Source: Caballeronia jiangsuensis
Lineage (GTDB): Bacteria > Pseudomonadota > Gammaproteobacteria > Burkholderiales > Burkholderiaceae
DNA length: 64,000 nt
Direction: 5' to 3'
Assembly (NCBI GenBank): GCA_000648925.1
Contig: JFHF01000017.1
Span: 1-64,000 of the forward strand
Part shown: positions 8,920-17,475 of the stretch, one piece after another
Layout: every line of letters starts with the position of its first letter
How positions within the stretch are numbered: position 1 is the stretch's first letter
Position numbers and translations under genes: made by a program
The notes under the pieces: model-generated
What the model saw: only the letters and a program-made list of their open reading frames with translations
Told to the model about the DNA's origin: nothing
Database searches by the model: none

Positions 8920-9999
8920 TCACGGCTTGTCGATGAACTGCATCAGCAGGCGGGCGCTCTCCGTCCAGCGGAAGCGCTCGGCATGAGCGAGGCCGCGACG
9001 TTTGAGGTCTTCGCTCAATTCAGGCGAGGCCAGCAGCTCGCGCAACTTGCTTGAAATATCTTCGACCGAATACGGATCGCAATAGATCGATGCGTCGCCG
9101 CATGTCTCCGGCAGTGCGGCCGCGCGCCCGACGAGCGTCGGGCAGCCGTTGCGCATCGCTTCCAGCGGTGGAATGCCGAAGCCTTCGTAAATCGAAGGAT
9201 AGAGAAAGCATGCGGCGCGCTGGTAGAGCGCTCTCAGCTTTTCATCGCTGACATAACCCGCCTGCTTGATGTTCGGCGCACTCGACAGATCATGCGCCTT
9301 GCCGAAGATCGCGGCATTCTTCATACCCACGATCACGAGATCGATGGACGGATCGTTCAGACGCATGAACGCTTCGACGAGGCGCTTGAAGTTCTTCGTC
9401 GGATTCATGCTGCTCACGGCAAGCACGTAACGGCGGTCCGTGAGATTCAGCTCATCGATCACGGATGCATCGGGCATGATGTGATCGAGATGATCGGCTG
9501 CGAGCGGCACCACGCCGATGCGCTCGGCAGGCACGCCGACATGATGCGCGAGCCGGTCGCGCGAGAACTTCGAATTGGTCAGCACGCAACTCGACGTGCG
9601 CGCGAGGATCCAGAACATCACGTGATACCAGGTGCGAAACTTCCACGAGAAGTGCGCGGGCGTGTCGAACACCGCGGCATCGTGCATATAGATGATCTGG
9701 TTCGCGCGAAAGATGGAGCCCGAGTTCGATAGATTCACGATACGCGAGCGCCCGGCGAAGAGCGGCAACACGATCTGCTCCCAGAAGACGCCCTTGCCGA
9801 AGCCGAGCTTCACGGTCTCGACACCTTGCACGGGATCGAGTCCGCTTTGCGGCGGCACCGCGAGCGTCACATGGGAGCCTTGCGGCAATTGCACGAGCGC
9901 GGCGACGAGTTCGCGCGCGACACGTTGCACGCCCGTGGTCTTCTGGCTCGTGAAGCGTCCGTTATAGACGAGCTTGTTGCTGGCGATGGATGTGTCCAT
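8920..9999 (-). CDS. Glycosyltransferase, GT4 family
   Basis: A 359-residue GT-B glycosyltransferase. It opens with a TGVQRVARELVAAL motif seen in GT4 enzymes of the mannosyl/rhamnosyl type. The hinge VLAVSSMNPTKNFKRLVEAF precedes the donor domain, which has the classic EX7E motif EGFGIPPLE (Glu272 and Glu280) followed by AMRNGCPTLV. No membrane segment is present. It starts 9 bp after the stop of the upstream glycosyltransferase, which implies tight cotranscription. It probably adds one residue of the exopolysaccharide repeat; donor and acceptor are not predictable here. Confidence 0.92.
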   Translation of the reverse strand: MDTSIASNKLVYNGRFTSQKTTGVQRVARELVAALVQLPQGSHVTLAVPPQSGLDPVQGVETVKLGFGKGVFWEQIVLPLFAGRSRIVNLSNSGSIFRANQIIYMHDAAVFDTPAHFSWKFRTWYHVMFWILARTSSCVLTNSKFSRDRLAHHVGVPAERIGVVPLAADHLDHIMPDASVIDELNLTDRRYVLAVSSMNPTKNFKRLVEAFMRLNDPSIDLVIVGMKNAAIFGKAHDLSSAPNIKQAGYVSDEKLRALYQRAACFLYPSIYEGFGIPPLEAMRNGCPTLVGRAAALPETCGDASIYCDPYSVEDISSKLRELLASPELSEDLKRRGLAHAERFRWTESARLLMQFIDKP

Positions 10000-10008
10000 A
10001 TCAGGGCG

Positions 10009-11160
10009 TCAGAACTGTGAATCGGAGCTGGTTTCATAGGCGATCTCATCGGCATCGAGCGGCGCGCGCGCGTGCTTGACGGAGTCGAACTCGTACATCG
10101 AAAGCCATTGACGGAAGATCGCGTCCATCGAAAAGCGCTTGCTCGCGGATGCTCTGGCTTCGGCGCCCATGCGTGCGCGCAGCGACGAGTCGTCGCGCAA
10201 CAACGCGATGTACTTCGCCATATCTTCCACGTTCGATGCGACGAAGCCCGTCACGCCATGCTGAACGACATCGCGATTGCCCACGACATCGGTCACGACG
10301 GCGGGAATGCCCGCGACCTGCGCCTCGATGAGTGCGATAGGCATGCCTTCCCATCGCGATGTCTGCACATAGATATCGAGCCCTGACGTGAGTTCGAGCG
10401 CGCGATCGCGCGTGACCCAGCCGCTGCACGATACGGCGCCTTTCGGCGTTCCCGCGGGCAACTCGTCTTCATTGCCGCCGATCCAGAGGAAGCGGACGGA
10501 CGCGTCGCGCAATTCGGTTGCGAGCTTCACGAAGGCCTCATGATTCTTTTGAAACATGGCGCGCCCGCTCATGCCGATGAGAATCCCGTCGGCGCGCTTG
10601 TCGACGCGCGGCGGAATCTCCGGCACGTTCACGCCGTTCTCGATCATACGTGCGCGACGCGCGCGCATCTTCGTCTCGATCTCCGCAAGCTCGCTCTTCG
10701 AACATGCGACGATGGTCCCGCCCAGCCGGGCGGCGATGCGCTCGAAGCTCAGATAAGCGAACTGCTTCGCGGGCGACACGTCGCGCCGCAGGAACGCGAG
10801 GCCATGCGGCGAATAGAACACACGTGCGCGTGGTGCGGCGATGCGCGCGGCGGCACGCCCCAGCACGCCCGCCTTCGACGAGTGCAGATGAATCACGGAT
10901 GGATCGCACTCCTTCAGCTTGCGGGCCAGGTTCCAGAGGCTGCTCAGATCGTTTTTCATGCTCACTTCGCGGAACATGCTGACGTAGGTGAGCTTTACCG
11001 CAGGATGAAAGAGCTTCGCGAAGTTATTCGGTGTTTCCTGCCGGATCGAATGAAGGATCGTTACGCCGACACCGGCCGCCGCCGCGCGGTTCGAAAGCTG
11101 GGTCAGCATGGACAGCACACCGCCGCCGAAGGCCTCGGTGATATGGACGATCTCTTTCAT
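10009..11160 (-). CDS. Glycosyltransferase, GT4 family
   Basis: A 383-residue GT-B enzyme. I use the ATG at 11160 (MKEIVHITEAFGGGV), with AAGAG about eight bases upstream, instead of an ATG 16 codons earlier that adds unrelated residues. The motif EAFGGGVLSMLTQL at the N terminus and HLHSSKAGVLGR near residue 92 match GT4 capsule and O-antigen transferases. The donor domain carries EGMPIALIE (Glu271 and Glu279). It is the first gene of the compact group of three transferases and a hydrolase that runs to 6548. The 566-bp region upstream is the likely promoter location. Confidence 0.9.
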   Translation of the reverse strand: MKEIVHITEAFGGGVLSMLTQLSNRAAAAGVGVTILHSIRQETPNNFAKLFHPAVKLTYVSMFREVSMKNDLSSLWNLARKLKECDPSVIHLHSSKAGVLGRAAARIAAPRARVFYSPHGLAFLRRDVSPAKQFAYLSFERIAARLGGTIVACSKSELAEIETKMRARRARMIENGVNVPEIPPRVDKRADGILIGMSGRAMFQKNHEAFVKLATELRDASVRFLWIGGNEDELPAGTPKGAVSCSGWVTRDRALELTSGLDIYVQTSRWEGMPIALIEAQVAGIPAVVTDVVGNRDVVQHGVTGFVASNVEDMAKYIALLRDDSSLRARMGAEARASASKRFSMDAIFRQWLSMYEFDSVKHARAPLDADEIAYETSSDSQF

Positions 11161-11726
11161 ATTCAACTCTTCGATTGGCGTCTCGCCGACACCCGCGGCA
11201 ATACGCAATGAGAAGGAATGGCCTAATCGTTATGGAAAGATGACGCGACACACTCGCTTAGGGCGAACGCATCCCGGGTGGACGTTCAAGACCACCTCGA
11301 GGAACATGAAAGGCCGGGATGTGCGTGTCGGAGTACTAATCGCGCGACGATGTAATACGCGCGCGATAAATACACACGAGATCCGGCATAGCATTACGCG
11401 TTCCTTGCGCACAGGGTGCGAGGAACCCCATCAAGCCTGATAACAGGCCTGGATTTACCTGCCGCAGAATCCCGGACCAGTCAATTTGGCCGGATGGGCG
11501 CCCCGATGTCGGTCTTTGCGAAGATTATTCTGCGTCGCGCCGAAAACACAGTTCAGCCAGTGAAGCAGCCTTTCTGTAGCGGGACGTAAAGCCGATAGGT
11601 CCAGTAAAGATCTGAGTTCTTCAGAGCCGGAGCCGTCGTTCGCCGGCTTGAGCACTTACCTCGGTCCGTGCCCGGGACGTCATTGACGCCAGCGCTGTTT
11701 CGCTGACGTATACGAATTCGTGAAGC
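11161..11726. other. Intergenic region between the sORF and the glycosyltransferase operon
   Basis: No gene that I can support. It probably holds the promoter of the three-transferase operon. A short hairpin GCCTG-ATAA-CAGGC lies near 11436-11450, without a T-run. A 66-codon minus-strand frame at 11455-11655 has no ribosome site or recognisable motif and I do not call it. Confidence 0.5.
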
Positions 11727-11888
11727 TTATTTCGTGGCGGTTGCATTCTGCTGAGCAATCGCCGTTTCGCATATCTGTAGAAGGATTTGCAGATCCTTGA
11801 GTGGCACCGCGACTGATTGCATGCGCAGGTTCTCGGCTTGATCGGCTAACTTTTGCACATGCTCGACTGACGTTTCATCCGTTTCCAT
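11727..11888 (-). CDS. Small hypothetical protein (53 aa)
   Basis: A short open frame encoding 53 residues, starting METDETSVEHVQKLADQAEN and ending with a segment LKDLQILLQICETAIAQQNA. It reads like a real small helical protein: acidic N terminus, heptad-like hydrophobic spacing and normal codon diversity. Its base composition is visibly less GC-rich than the polysaccharide genes around it. The ribosome site is weak (GCGAG about ten bases upstream). It lies alone in the roughly 1-kb gap between the Wzx flippase and the glycosyltransferase operon, on their strand. I do not recognise a family and assign no function. Confidence 0.5.
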   Translation of the reverse strand: METDETSVEHVQKLADQAENLRMQSVAVPLKDLQILLQICETAIAQQNATATK

Positions 11889-12184
11889 TCGGCAGGCTCG
11901 CTTAATTAAACACTGTTTGGACCATTAAGATATCGGCTCGAACTGCATGGGTCGGTTCGTTGACTCACATACTTAAATGCAACTTTTGGAGTAGAGCGCA
12001 ATCAAATGCGCCTAATGCGCGCTTGGCGTGCAATTCAATGCTTTGTGAAAGCCAATCATTTGAAAAACGCGTTAACAAATAGAATCACTTGTTACCGTTT
12101 ATAACACGTCAATTTCTTCATTGCCGAAAGCGCAAATAAGCATTACGCCGGTCCTGATATCCACATCGCATTTCCGCATACGGT
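11889..12184. other. AT-rich intergenic segment
   Basis: About 300 bp of conspicuously AT-richer sequence (for example around 11900-11930 and 12040-12110) between the 53-aa frame and the flippase stop codon. It could hold the promoter of the small gene. No coding sequence, terminator or repeat is clear. Confidence 0.5.
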
Positions 12185-13459
12185 TCACGTGGTACCCGAA
12201 CCCGCTCCTTCGGCAATTGGACGCTTGAGCAACGACACCCCTTGCAGATGCAGCGTGAAGGCCATTGCCGCCGCCGCGAGCGTCTCGACGATCAGTACCG
12301 TAGCCGCCGCGCCCTGTTCGCCGAAGAGCTTCGCCAGCACGGCGAGCAAGCCGAAATTCAGCACGGCGGACGCCATCAGCACGCGGCTGAACTGCGCCTT
12401 CATGCCGAGCGGAAGCATGGTCTGAACGCCGAAGAGATCTGTCAGGCCGACCATCAACGGTACGAACGCCATCCAACGCAACACCTCTACGGTAGGCAAG
12501 AACTTCGGTCCATACAAGAGTTTTACCGCAAGTGGCGCGCCAAAGAAGATACAGACGGAGATCAGCGACACGATCAAGCCCTGCACGACGAACATCTTGC
12601 GCAGAAAAGCGAAGGCGTCGTCCTTCGCATGATGCATCAGAAAGCTCACGCGCGGATACGCCGCGGTCTTGAGTGGCGATAGCATGTTCAATGCCGCGCG
12701 GATCAGCTTGTCGCCCGCAGCAAAGTAGCCGGCCGCGACGTTGCCCGAAATGAACGTGAGCAGCACGATGTTACTCGATGCATAAATGTCGACGATGGAA
12801 GTTGCCATGAAAACGCTCCAGCCGTCCTTTAGACGACCGAAGATGGTCCTGAACGACACGGGCACGAAGTCGATCTCGCGACGGAAATACAGATACGTGC
12901 AGATCGCGATGCCCGATAGCAGCGGAACCAAAGCATTGACCGCCATCGCGATATCGACATCGTCGTGCTCGCGCACGAAGAGATACATGGCAGGAATGCT
13001 GAGCGCACGTCCGATGAATACGAATCCGCTCAACATGCCGAGATCTTCGATACCTTGAAAATACCACGTAGGAATCAGCATCGCACCGATCGCCATGCCA
13101 TAGCCGATGATCAGCAGCTCGCGATACTCTTCCAGAGAAGGTATGAACGACGTCAGCGCGAGCACGACGAAGAACCCGGCGCACGCGAGCGCGGCCTGCG
13201 TGATGATGGTTTCCCAGAAGATCTTCGAGCGCTCTTCGCGGCTCGCCCGATTGATGGAAATCTTCGGCGTCGCGGTCAGGGAGAAGCTGTAATTCGTGAT
13301 CGAGATGAAGTACGCGATAAAGGCCAGGCAAAATGAAAGGCGTCCATATCCGCCCGGACCGAGGACGCGCGCGAGCCACGGCAGCGTCAGCAGCGGTGCA
13401 AGGTAGGTGGACACCTGCAACGTCATCAGAATCGTGAAGTTCTTTCGGAATGAAGCCAT
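12185..13459 (-). CDS. Wzx-type polysaccharide flippase (PST family)
   Basis: A 424-residue integral membrane protein with about twelve to fourteen predicted helices. The N-terminal LPWLARVLGPGGYGRLSF is the hallmark of PST/Wzx transporters. Other family traits are GNVAAGYFAAGDKLIRAALN in the middle and the paired helices after LYGPKFLPTVEVLRWM. It should move undecaprenyl-pyrophosphate-linked repeat units across the inner membrane for polymerisation. GGGGAA lies before the ATG at 13459. It is the most upstream gene of the locus and is separated from the transferases by nearly 1 kb holding only a 53-aa frame, so it may be transcribed separately. Confidence 0.9.
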   Translation of the reverse strand: MASFRKNFTILMTLQVSTYLAPLLTLPWLARVLGPGGYGRLSFCLAFIAYFISITNYSFSLTATPKISINRASREERSKIFWETIITQAALACAGFFVVLALTSFIPSLEEYRELLIIGYGMAIGAMLIPTWYFQGIEDLGMLSGFVFIGRALSIPAMYLFVREHDDVDIAMAVNALVPLLSGIAICTYLYFRREIDFVPVSFRTIFGRLKDGWSVFMATSIVDIYASSNIVLLTFISGNVAAGYFAAGDKLIRAALNMLSPLKTAAYPRVSFLMHHAKDDAFAFLRKMFVVQGLIVSLISVCIFFGAPLAVKLLYGPKFLPTVEVLRWMAFVPLMVGLTDLFGVQTMLPLGMKAQFSRVLMASAVLNFGLLAVLAKLFGEQGAAATVLIVETLAAAAMAFTLHLQGVSLLKRPIAEGAGSGTT

Positions 13460-14275
13460 TGAACGGTTTTTCCCCGGCTGGAGCGCAGCATGTTTTATGA
13501 CTATGACGCAGGGTTATGAATCCTGCAGGCTCGCCTGTGCTTGGCAGCCTTTGCGTGACAGCGCCTGCGGCGGATAGTTTCGCCCGAGCGACGTGTCGTC
13601 AATGCGACGCGGGGCCAAAGAGGTCTGCGCGCCCGCGCCTTGGCCTGGCTTCGGGGCACTTCGAATCGAAGGAAATGCGTCGGTTCCGGATGGTCGACAA
13701 CTTCCGGAGACGGCGCAAGCGTATGAAAGAAGCTATTAAACAAGAGAAAAATGTATCTATCAGTGGGGTTGCACACGCAAGACCGGCTCCAGCGTGCGAT
13801 CGTTCGGTTGAAATTTGCGCCGAGTGCTGGTAGGAAAACATGGATGCGTGGCGTGGGATCGTCTTCGAAGCGGGATCCGTCGGATCGCAAATCTCGATCG
13901 CCCTCGATGATCTGGATAACACGACTATATTCTTGCAAGCGTCATAGTCGCGAAAAAAATAAATCGTTCACACGCAACTCATATATGACGCTTCAAAAAT
14001 CGAATTAATAGCAATCCGATATTTTCTACAGCCCATTGCGCGCGCCCCATAAAGCGGCACGCGTTTCAAAGTAGTGCAACGCCGGGCGTGCACGAGAATT
14101 GCTACCTTGGGGCGGCAGGGCGCGCGGTGCGCCTGTCGCGTGCGCCGTAGGCGCTCACATATAATGACCTGCAAAGGGCTTCATCCGCCGGCCCATTCTT
14201 CAGGGCAGACGAGCAGTGCGGCGGCGCATCTCGCGACATCAACCGCAACACCGATACACGCAAGGAACCATAACC
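13460..14275. other. Long intergenic region between wzx and the histidine kinase
   Basis: About 816 bp between divergent genes. The stretch 13720-14050 is AT-richer than the flanks. It should hold the promoters of the flippase (minus) and the kinase (plus). The only candidate coding sequence is a 35-codon plus-strand frame at 13840-13947, listed separately. Longer open frames on both strands have no recognisable protein character. Confidence 0.5.
13840..13947 (+). CDS. Candidate micro-ORF (35 aa), uncertain
   Basis: A 35-residue frame starting at an ATG preceded by TAGGAAAAC, a fair ribosome site. The peptide begins MDAWRGIVFEAG and ends LDDLDNTTIFLQAS. It is acidic with amphipathic character. 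It lies in an AT-richer intergenic region and has no neighbour in the same direction for over 300 bp. Chance is a serious alternative. Confidence 0.22.
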   Translation: MDAWRGIVFEAGSVGSQISIALDDLDNTTIFLQAS

Positions 14276-15400
14276 GTGACAACGTCTTTTTCCAGTACGG
14301 TCGAGCCCGAAGGCGACAAGGCTTTCGATGCGGCCGTCGCAGGAAACGACGGCGTGCTGGTGCTCGACGCCGCCCAGCGATGCCTCTCCGCCGACGCCGT
14401 CTTCACTCATCTCTTCGATCTCGATCCCGCCGCGCTCAGCGGCCGCCTGCTTGCCGATACCCCGTTGCCTCGTCCGCTCACCGCCGCGCTCGCCGCGGCC
14501 GCGGATGCCGCGCTCGCGGGCAATGGCACGCGTCGCGCGCACGTGACGTTCGGCGAGGGCGACGCGCCGCGCGCCTTCTCGATCATCGCGCTGCCGGGTC
14601 CGGATTGCGTGACGCTGATCGTGTCGGCGGCGACGGGCGCGTCGGATGACGAACATGGCGGCGCCGATCGCGTCGCGCATCTGCGTGCCGAGGCCGCGCT
14701 CTTCATGCGCGATCATGTGCTCTCGGTCGTGTCGCACGATCTGCGCGGACCGCTCAACGCGATCCATAGCTGGGGCTACGTGCTCGAACGAAAGGTCGAC
14801 GCCAACGATCCCGCCGCGCAGCGCGCGCTCGCGGGGATTCGCTCGGGCGTCGAGCAGCAGGTGAAGCTGATCGAGCAATCGGTCGATACGACGCGGGCCG
14901 AAACCAAGGCGTTGCAAGTGGCGCTCGCGCCCGTCGCGTTGCGTCCGCTGCTCGAAAAGAGCGCGGCGCTCGCGCGTGCCAGCGTGGCGCGTGCGCGTGG
15001 CGTGACGATCGAGATCGATTCGCCGCTCGCGGAAGAACAGCTCGAAGGCGATGCCGAGCGTCTGTTGCAGACGCTCTGGCTCATGCTTGCATTCGCCGCC
15101 GAGGCGAGCCCGTCGGGCGCGGCCGTGCGTGCGTCGAGCAATATCGAGGGCAGCATGTGGCGCACGGACGTGCGCTTCAGCGCGTCGGCGCGGGCGCTTG
15201 GCGATCCGGCGTCGCCTCATGTGCTCGAAGCGTTCGCGCGCCGGCAGGCGCTGGAGCCGCGCGAAGGCGGGCGCATCGCGTGGGGCCTTGCGCTGTGCAA
15301 GCGCGTGGCCGAGGCGCATGGCGGCGCGTTCGAGCACAGCGACATCGCGGATAACGCGGAGGTGACGCTGTCGGTGCGCGTGCCGGTCGCGGGGATGTAA
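14276..15400 (+). CDS. Sensor histidine kinase with degenerate ATPase domain
   Basis: A 374-residue cytoplasmic protein. I choose GTG 14276, with AAGGAA nine bases upstream; an ATG 60 bases earlier has no ribosome site. Residues about 1-130 look PAS-like. The dimerisation/phosphoacceptor helix has an intact H-box, VVSHDLRGPLNAIHSW, with His154. The C-terminal HATPase region keeps a G2-like WGLALCKRVAEAHGG. The N-box, expected around RLLQTLWLMLAFAAEA, lacks the Mg-binding Asn, and no DxGxG box is visible. No response regulator is adjacent. Either it is a pseudo-kinase or phosphatase, or its domain is a divergent one that still binds ATP. Confidence 0.8.
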   Translation: MTTSFSSTVEPEGDKAFDAAVAGNDGVLVLDAAQRCLSADAVFTHLFDLDPAALSGRLLADTPLPRPLTAALAAAADAALAGNGTRRAHVTFGEGDAPRAFSIIALPGPDCVTLIVSAATGASDDEHGGADRVAHLRAEAALFMRDHVLSVVSHDLRGPLNAIHSWGYVLERKVDANDPAAQRALAGIRSGVEQQVKLIEQSVDTTRAETKALQVALAPVALRPLLEKSAALARASVARARGVTIEIDSPLAEEQLEGDAERLLQTLWLMLAFAAEASPSGAAVRASSNIEGSMWRTDVRFSASARALGDPASPHVLEAFARRQALEPREGGRIAWGLALCKRVAEAHGGAFEHSDIADNAEVTLSVRVPVAGM

Positions 15401-15461
15401 ATTGACTTTCGATCAGCTGTCGCCCATATACTGACGCTTTCCACTTTCGAAGAGAGTTGCT

Positions 15462-16826
15462 TTGGCTCAGGTTGTCGCGCTGATCGGCGCATTGTTGCTC
15501 GTCGCGCTGAATGGTTTCTTCGTCGCGGCGGAGTTCGGGCTCGTCAAGCTGCGGCCCACGCGCGTCAAGGCGCTCGCGCGCACCAACGGCCTTCCTGGCC
15601 GTCTGCTCGCGAAGGTGCACGGGCAGCTCGATGCCTATCTGTCCGCATGTCAGCTCGGCATCACGCTGGCATCGCTCGGGCTCGGCTGGATCGGCGAGCC
15701 TGCGTTCGCGACGCTGCTCCATCCGCTCTTCTCGCTGCTCGGCGTCGAATCGGAGAAGCTCATCGAGACGGTGTCGCTCTTCTTCGCGTTCACGGTCATT
15801 TCGTTTCTGCATATCGTCGTTGGCGAACTGGCGCCCAAGTCGTGGGCCATCCGTCGCGCGGAGCAGGTGGGCCTGTGGCTCGCCACGCCGCTGTACGGCT
15901 TTTACTGGCTGATGTACCCGTTCATCTGGGTGCTGAACACGAGCGCGAACTTCGTGCTGCGGCTCTTCGGCATTTCGGCGGACCACGGTCACGATGCGCA
16001 TTACTCCACTGACGAGCTCAAGCTGATCCTGCGCGGACGACGTCATGGCGGCGCGTCTTCGTATAACGAGGACGAGTGGAACACGATCGCGCATTCGCTC
16101 GACTTCAGCCGCATGACGGTGTCTGACCTGATGCGTCCGGCGCACGAACTCGTCGGACTGCGCAATGATTTGCCGATGCGCGACAACCTCGCCGTGATCT
16201 CGCGGCATCGCTTTTCGCGCTATCCGCTTTTCGCCGATGCTTCGGGCGAGCGTGTGATCGGCATGATTCATCTGAAGGACTTGTTACTTGCGGGCGATGG
16301 CGCTCCTCGCGGCTTCCACTTCACCTTTTCGAAGGATGCCGCCGAGAAGATCGACAAGCTTTCGCGGCATGTGCGGCCGGTGCAATATGTCGCGCCGAAT
16401 CTCTCGGCGCTCGAACTGTTTCGACGCTTTCGCAAGGGCGCGCCGCATCTGGCGATCGTCGGGCGCAAGGGGGCGAAGCCGATCGGCTTCATCACGCTCG
16501 ATAACCTGCTTGGCGCACTCGTCGGGCAGATTCACGACGAGTTTCGTCAGGGCGATGCCGACTGGTCGCGTATGGACGACGGCACGTTGATGGGCAAGGG
16601 GAGCTTGCCGGTGGTTTCTCTTGAGCGGGCGCTCGGCATCGATATCGATGAAGGGCGCGCGGAGTCGGTTGGCGGACTCGTCATCAATGCGCTGGGGGAT
16701 TTGCCCTCCGAAGGGCAACGGGTCGAGTTCGATCGGTTCGATATTGTCGTCAAGAAGATGAAGGGGCCGAGGATTGTTTTGGTGCGGGTTTATCCGCGGG
16801 AGGAGGCGCTTGAGGAAGCGGATTAA
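15462..16826 (+). CDS. CNNM/CorC-family membrane protein (hemolysin-like)
   Basis: A 454-residue protein starting at a TTG 61 bp after the kinase gene, with AGAGAG upstream. The N-terminal ~170 residues are a DUF21/CNNM transmembrane domain (LNGFFVAAEFGLVKLR; SLGLGWIGEPAFA; VGELAPKSWAIRRAE). A CBS-pair follows (about residues 215-345; VSDLMRPAHELVGL, GFITLDNLLGALVGQI). The C terminus is a CorC/HlyC transporter-associated domain ending VVKKMKGPRIVLVRVYP. Such proteins are linked to Mg2+/Co2+ efflux; the old hemolysin label is not evidence of toxin activity. Repeat copy B begins about 15 bp after the stop. Confidence 0.93.
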   Translation: MAQVVALIGALLLVALNGFFVAAEFGLVKLRPTRVKALARTNGLPGRLLAKVHGQLDAYLSACQLGITLASLGLGWIGEPAFATLLHPLFSLLGVESEKLIETVSLFFAFTVISFLHIVVGELAPKSWAIRRAEQVGLWLATPLYGFYWLMYPFIWVLNTSANFVLRLFGISADHGHDAHYSTDELKLILRGRRHGGASSYNEDEWNTIAHSLDFSRMTVSDLMRPAHELVGLRNDLPMRDNLAVISRHRFSRYPLFADASGERVIGMIHLKDLLLAGDGAPRGFHFTFSKDAAEKIDKLSRHVRPVQYVAPNLSALELFRRFRKGAPHLAIVGRKGAKPIGFITLDNLLGALVGQIHDEFRQGDADWSRMDDGTLMGKGSLPVVSLERALGIDIDEGRAESVGGLVINALGDLPSEGQRVEFDRFDIVVKKMKGPRIVLVRVYPREEALEEAD

Positions 16827-16841
16827 TTGGTTTTTTGGTTT

Positions 16842-17452
16842 GTCGCCGGATCCCGTTTTCTTATTGGTCTATTGGCACTGCCCCTGTGCGGGGCGGCAGT
16901 CACTTTCTTTGCTGCTGCAAAGAAAGTAACCAAAGAAACAGCTATCCCCAGCCTAAGCACTTCACACCGGCCGCGGCACAGACGATTGGCCTAATGGCCC
17001 GGCTGTAGCGAGTGCCCCCGCAAGCAGACAAAGACTTGGACCGCGCACGGTCTGACACATCGCACCGCATAACAAATTGGTTCAGCACCAAATAGCGCCG
17101 TCCCGCTACGCGGCCGATGGGTCAATCGGGTGCGCGTGCGCTTCTTCCTCGACGGTTTCCCTCGCAGACCCAACGGCAGCGCGAAGCGCTGTGCCGATGC
17201 TATTTGGTGCTGAACCAGCGCCCTCAAACAACTAGCTTGTCAGACCGTGCGCGAGCCAAGCCCGATTGGGCCTTCGAGGGCGACACTTAGGCGAGGGCCA
17301 TCGACGGCTGGCAAGCATGGCTAACGTGCGTGTGACCGCGGGCGGTGAGAAGCTGTTTCTTTGGTTACTTTCTTTGCAGCAGCAAAGAAAGTGACCCCCG
17401 CCCCGGGGAGGGGCAGTGCTAATAGACCGACACGAACACAGGATTCCACGCG
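16842..17452 (+). repeat. Foldback intergenic repeat, copy B (intact)
   Basis: A complete element of about 611 bp between two convergent genes. Outer inverted termini carry GGTCTATT near 16865 and its complement near 17421. Each arm holds the same hairpin with a perfect 9-bp stem: TTTCTTTGC-TGCT-GCAAAGAAA at 16904-16925 and TTTCTTTGC-AGCA-GCAAAGAAA at 17369-17390. Inside, inverted modules are nested: CCGCGCACGGTCTGAC then GGTTCAGCACCAAAT on the left, and their mirror images TATTTGGTGCTGAACC and GTCAGACCGTGCGCG on the right. It has no coding capacity. It is in the same orientation as copy C. Confidence 0.92.
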
Positions 17453-17475
17453 AGAAGAACCCGCGACCCAAACCC

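Noticed and set aside
11455-11655. 66-codon minus-strand frame in the wzx-transferase gap
   Set aside because: No ribosome site or family resemblance; the 53-codon frame nearby is more protein-like.
13501-13938. 145-codon minus-strand frame before the flippase
   Set aside because: Arg/His-rich C-terminal half and no motif; it occupies the expected promoter region of wzx.
16861-17391. Short open frames in the repeats carrying an AAAKKVT peptide
   Set aside because: The peptide is just the translation of the hairpin TTTCTTTGC...GCAAAGAAA and is found in both arms and both orientations. Such peptides are a common annotation artefact.
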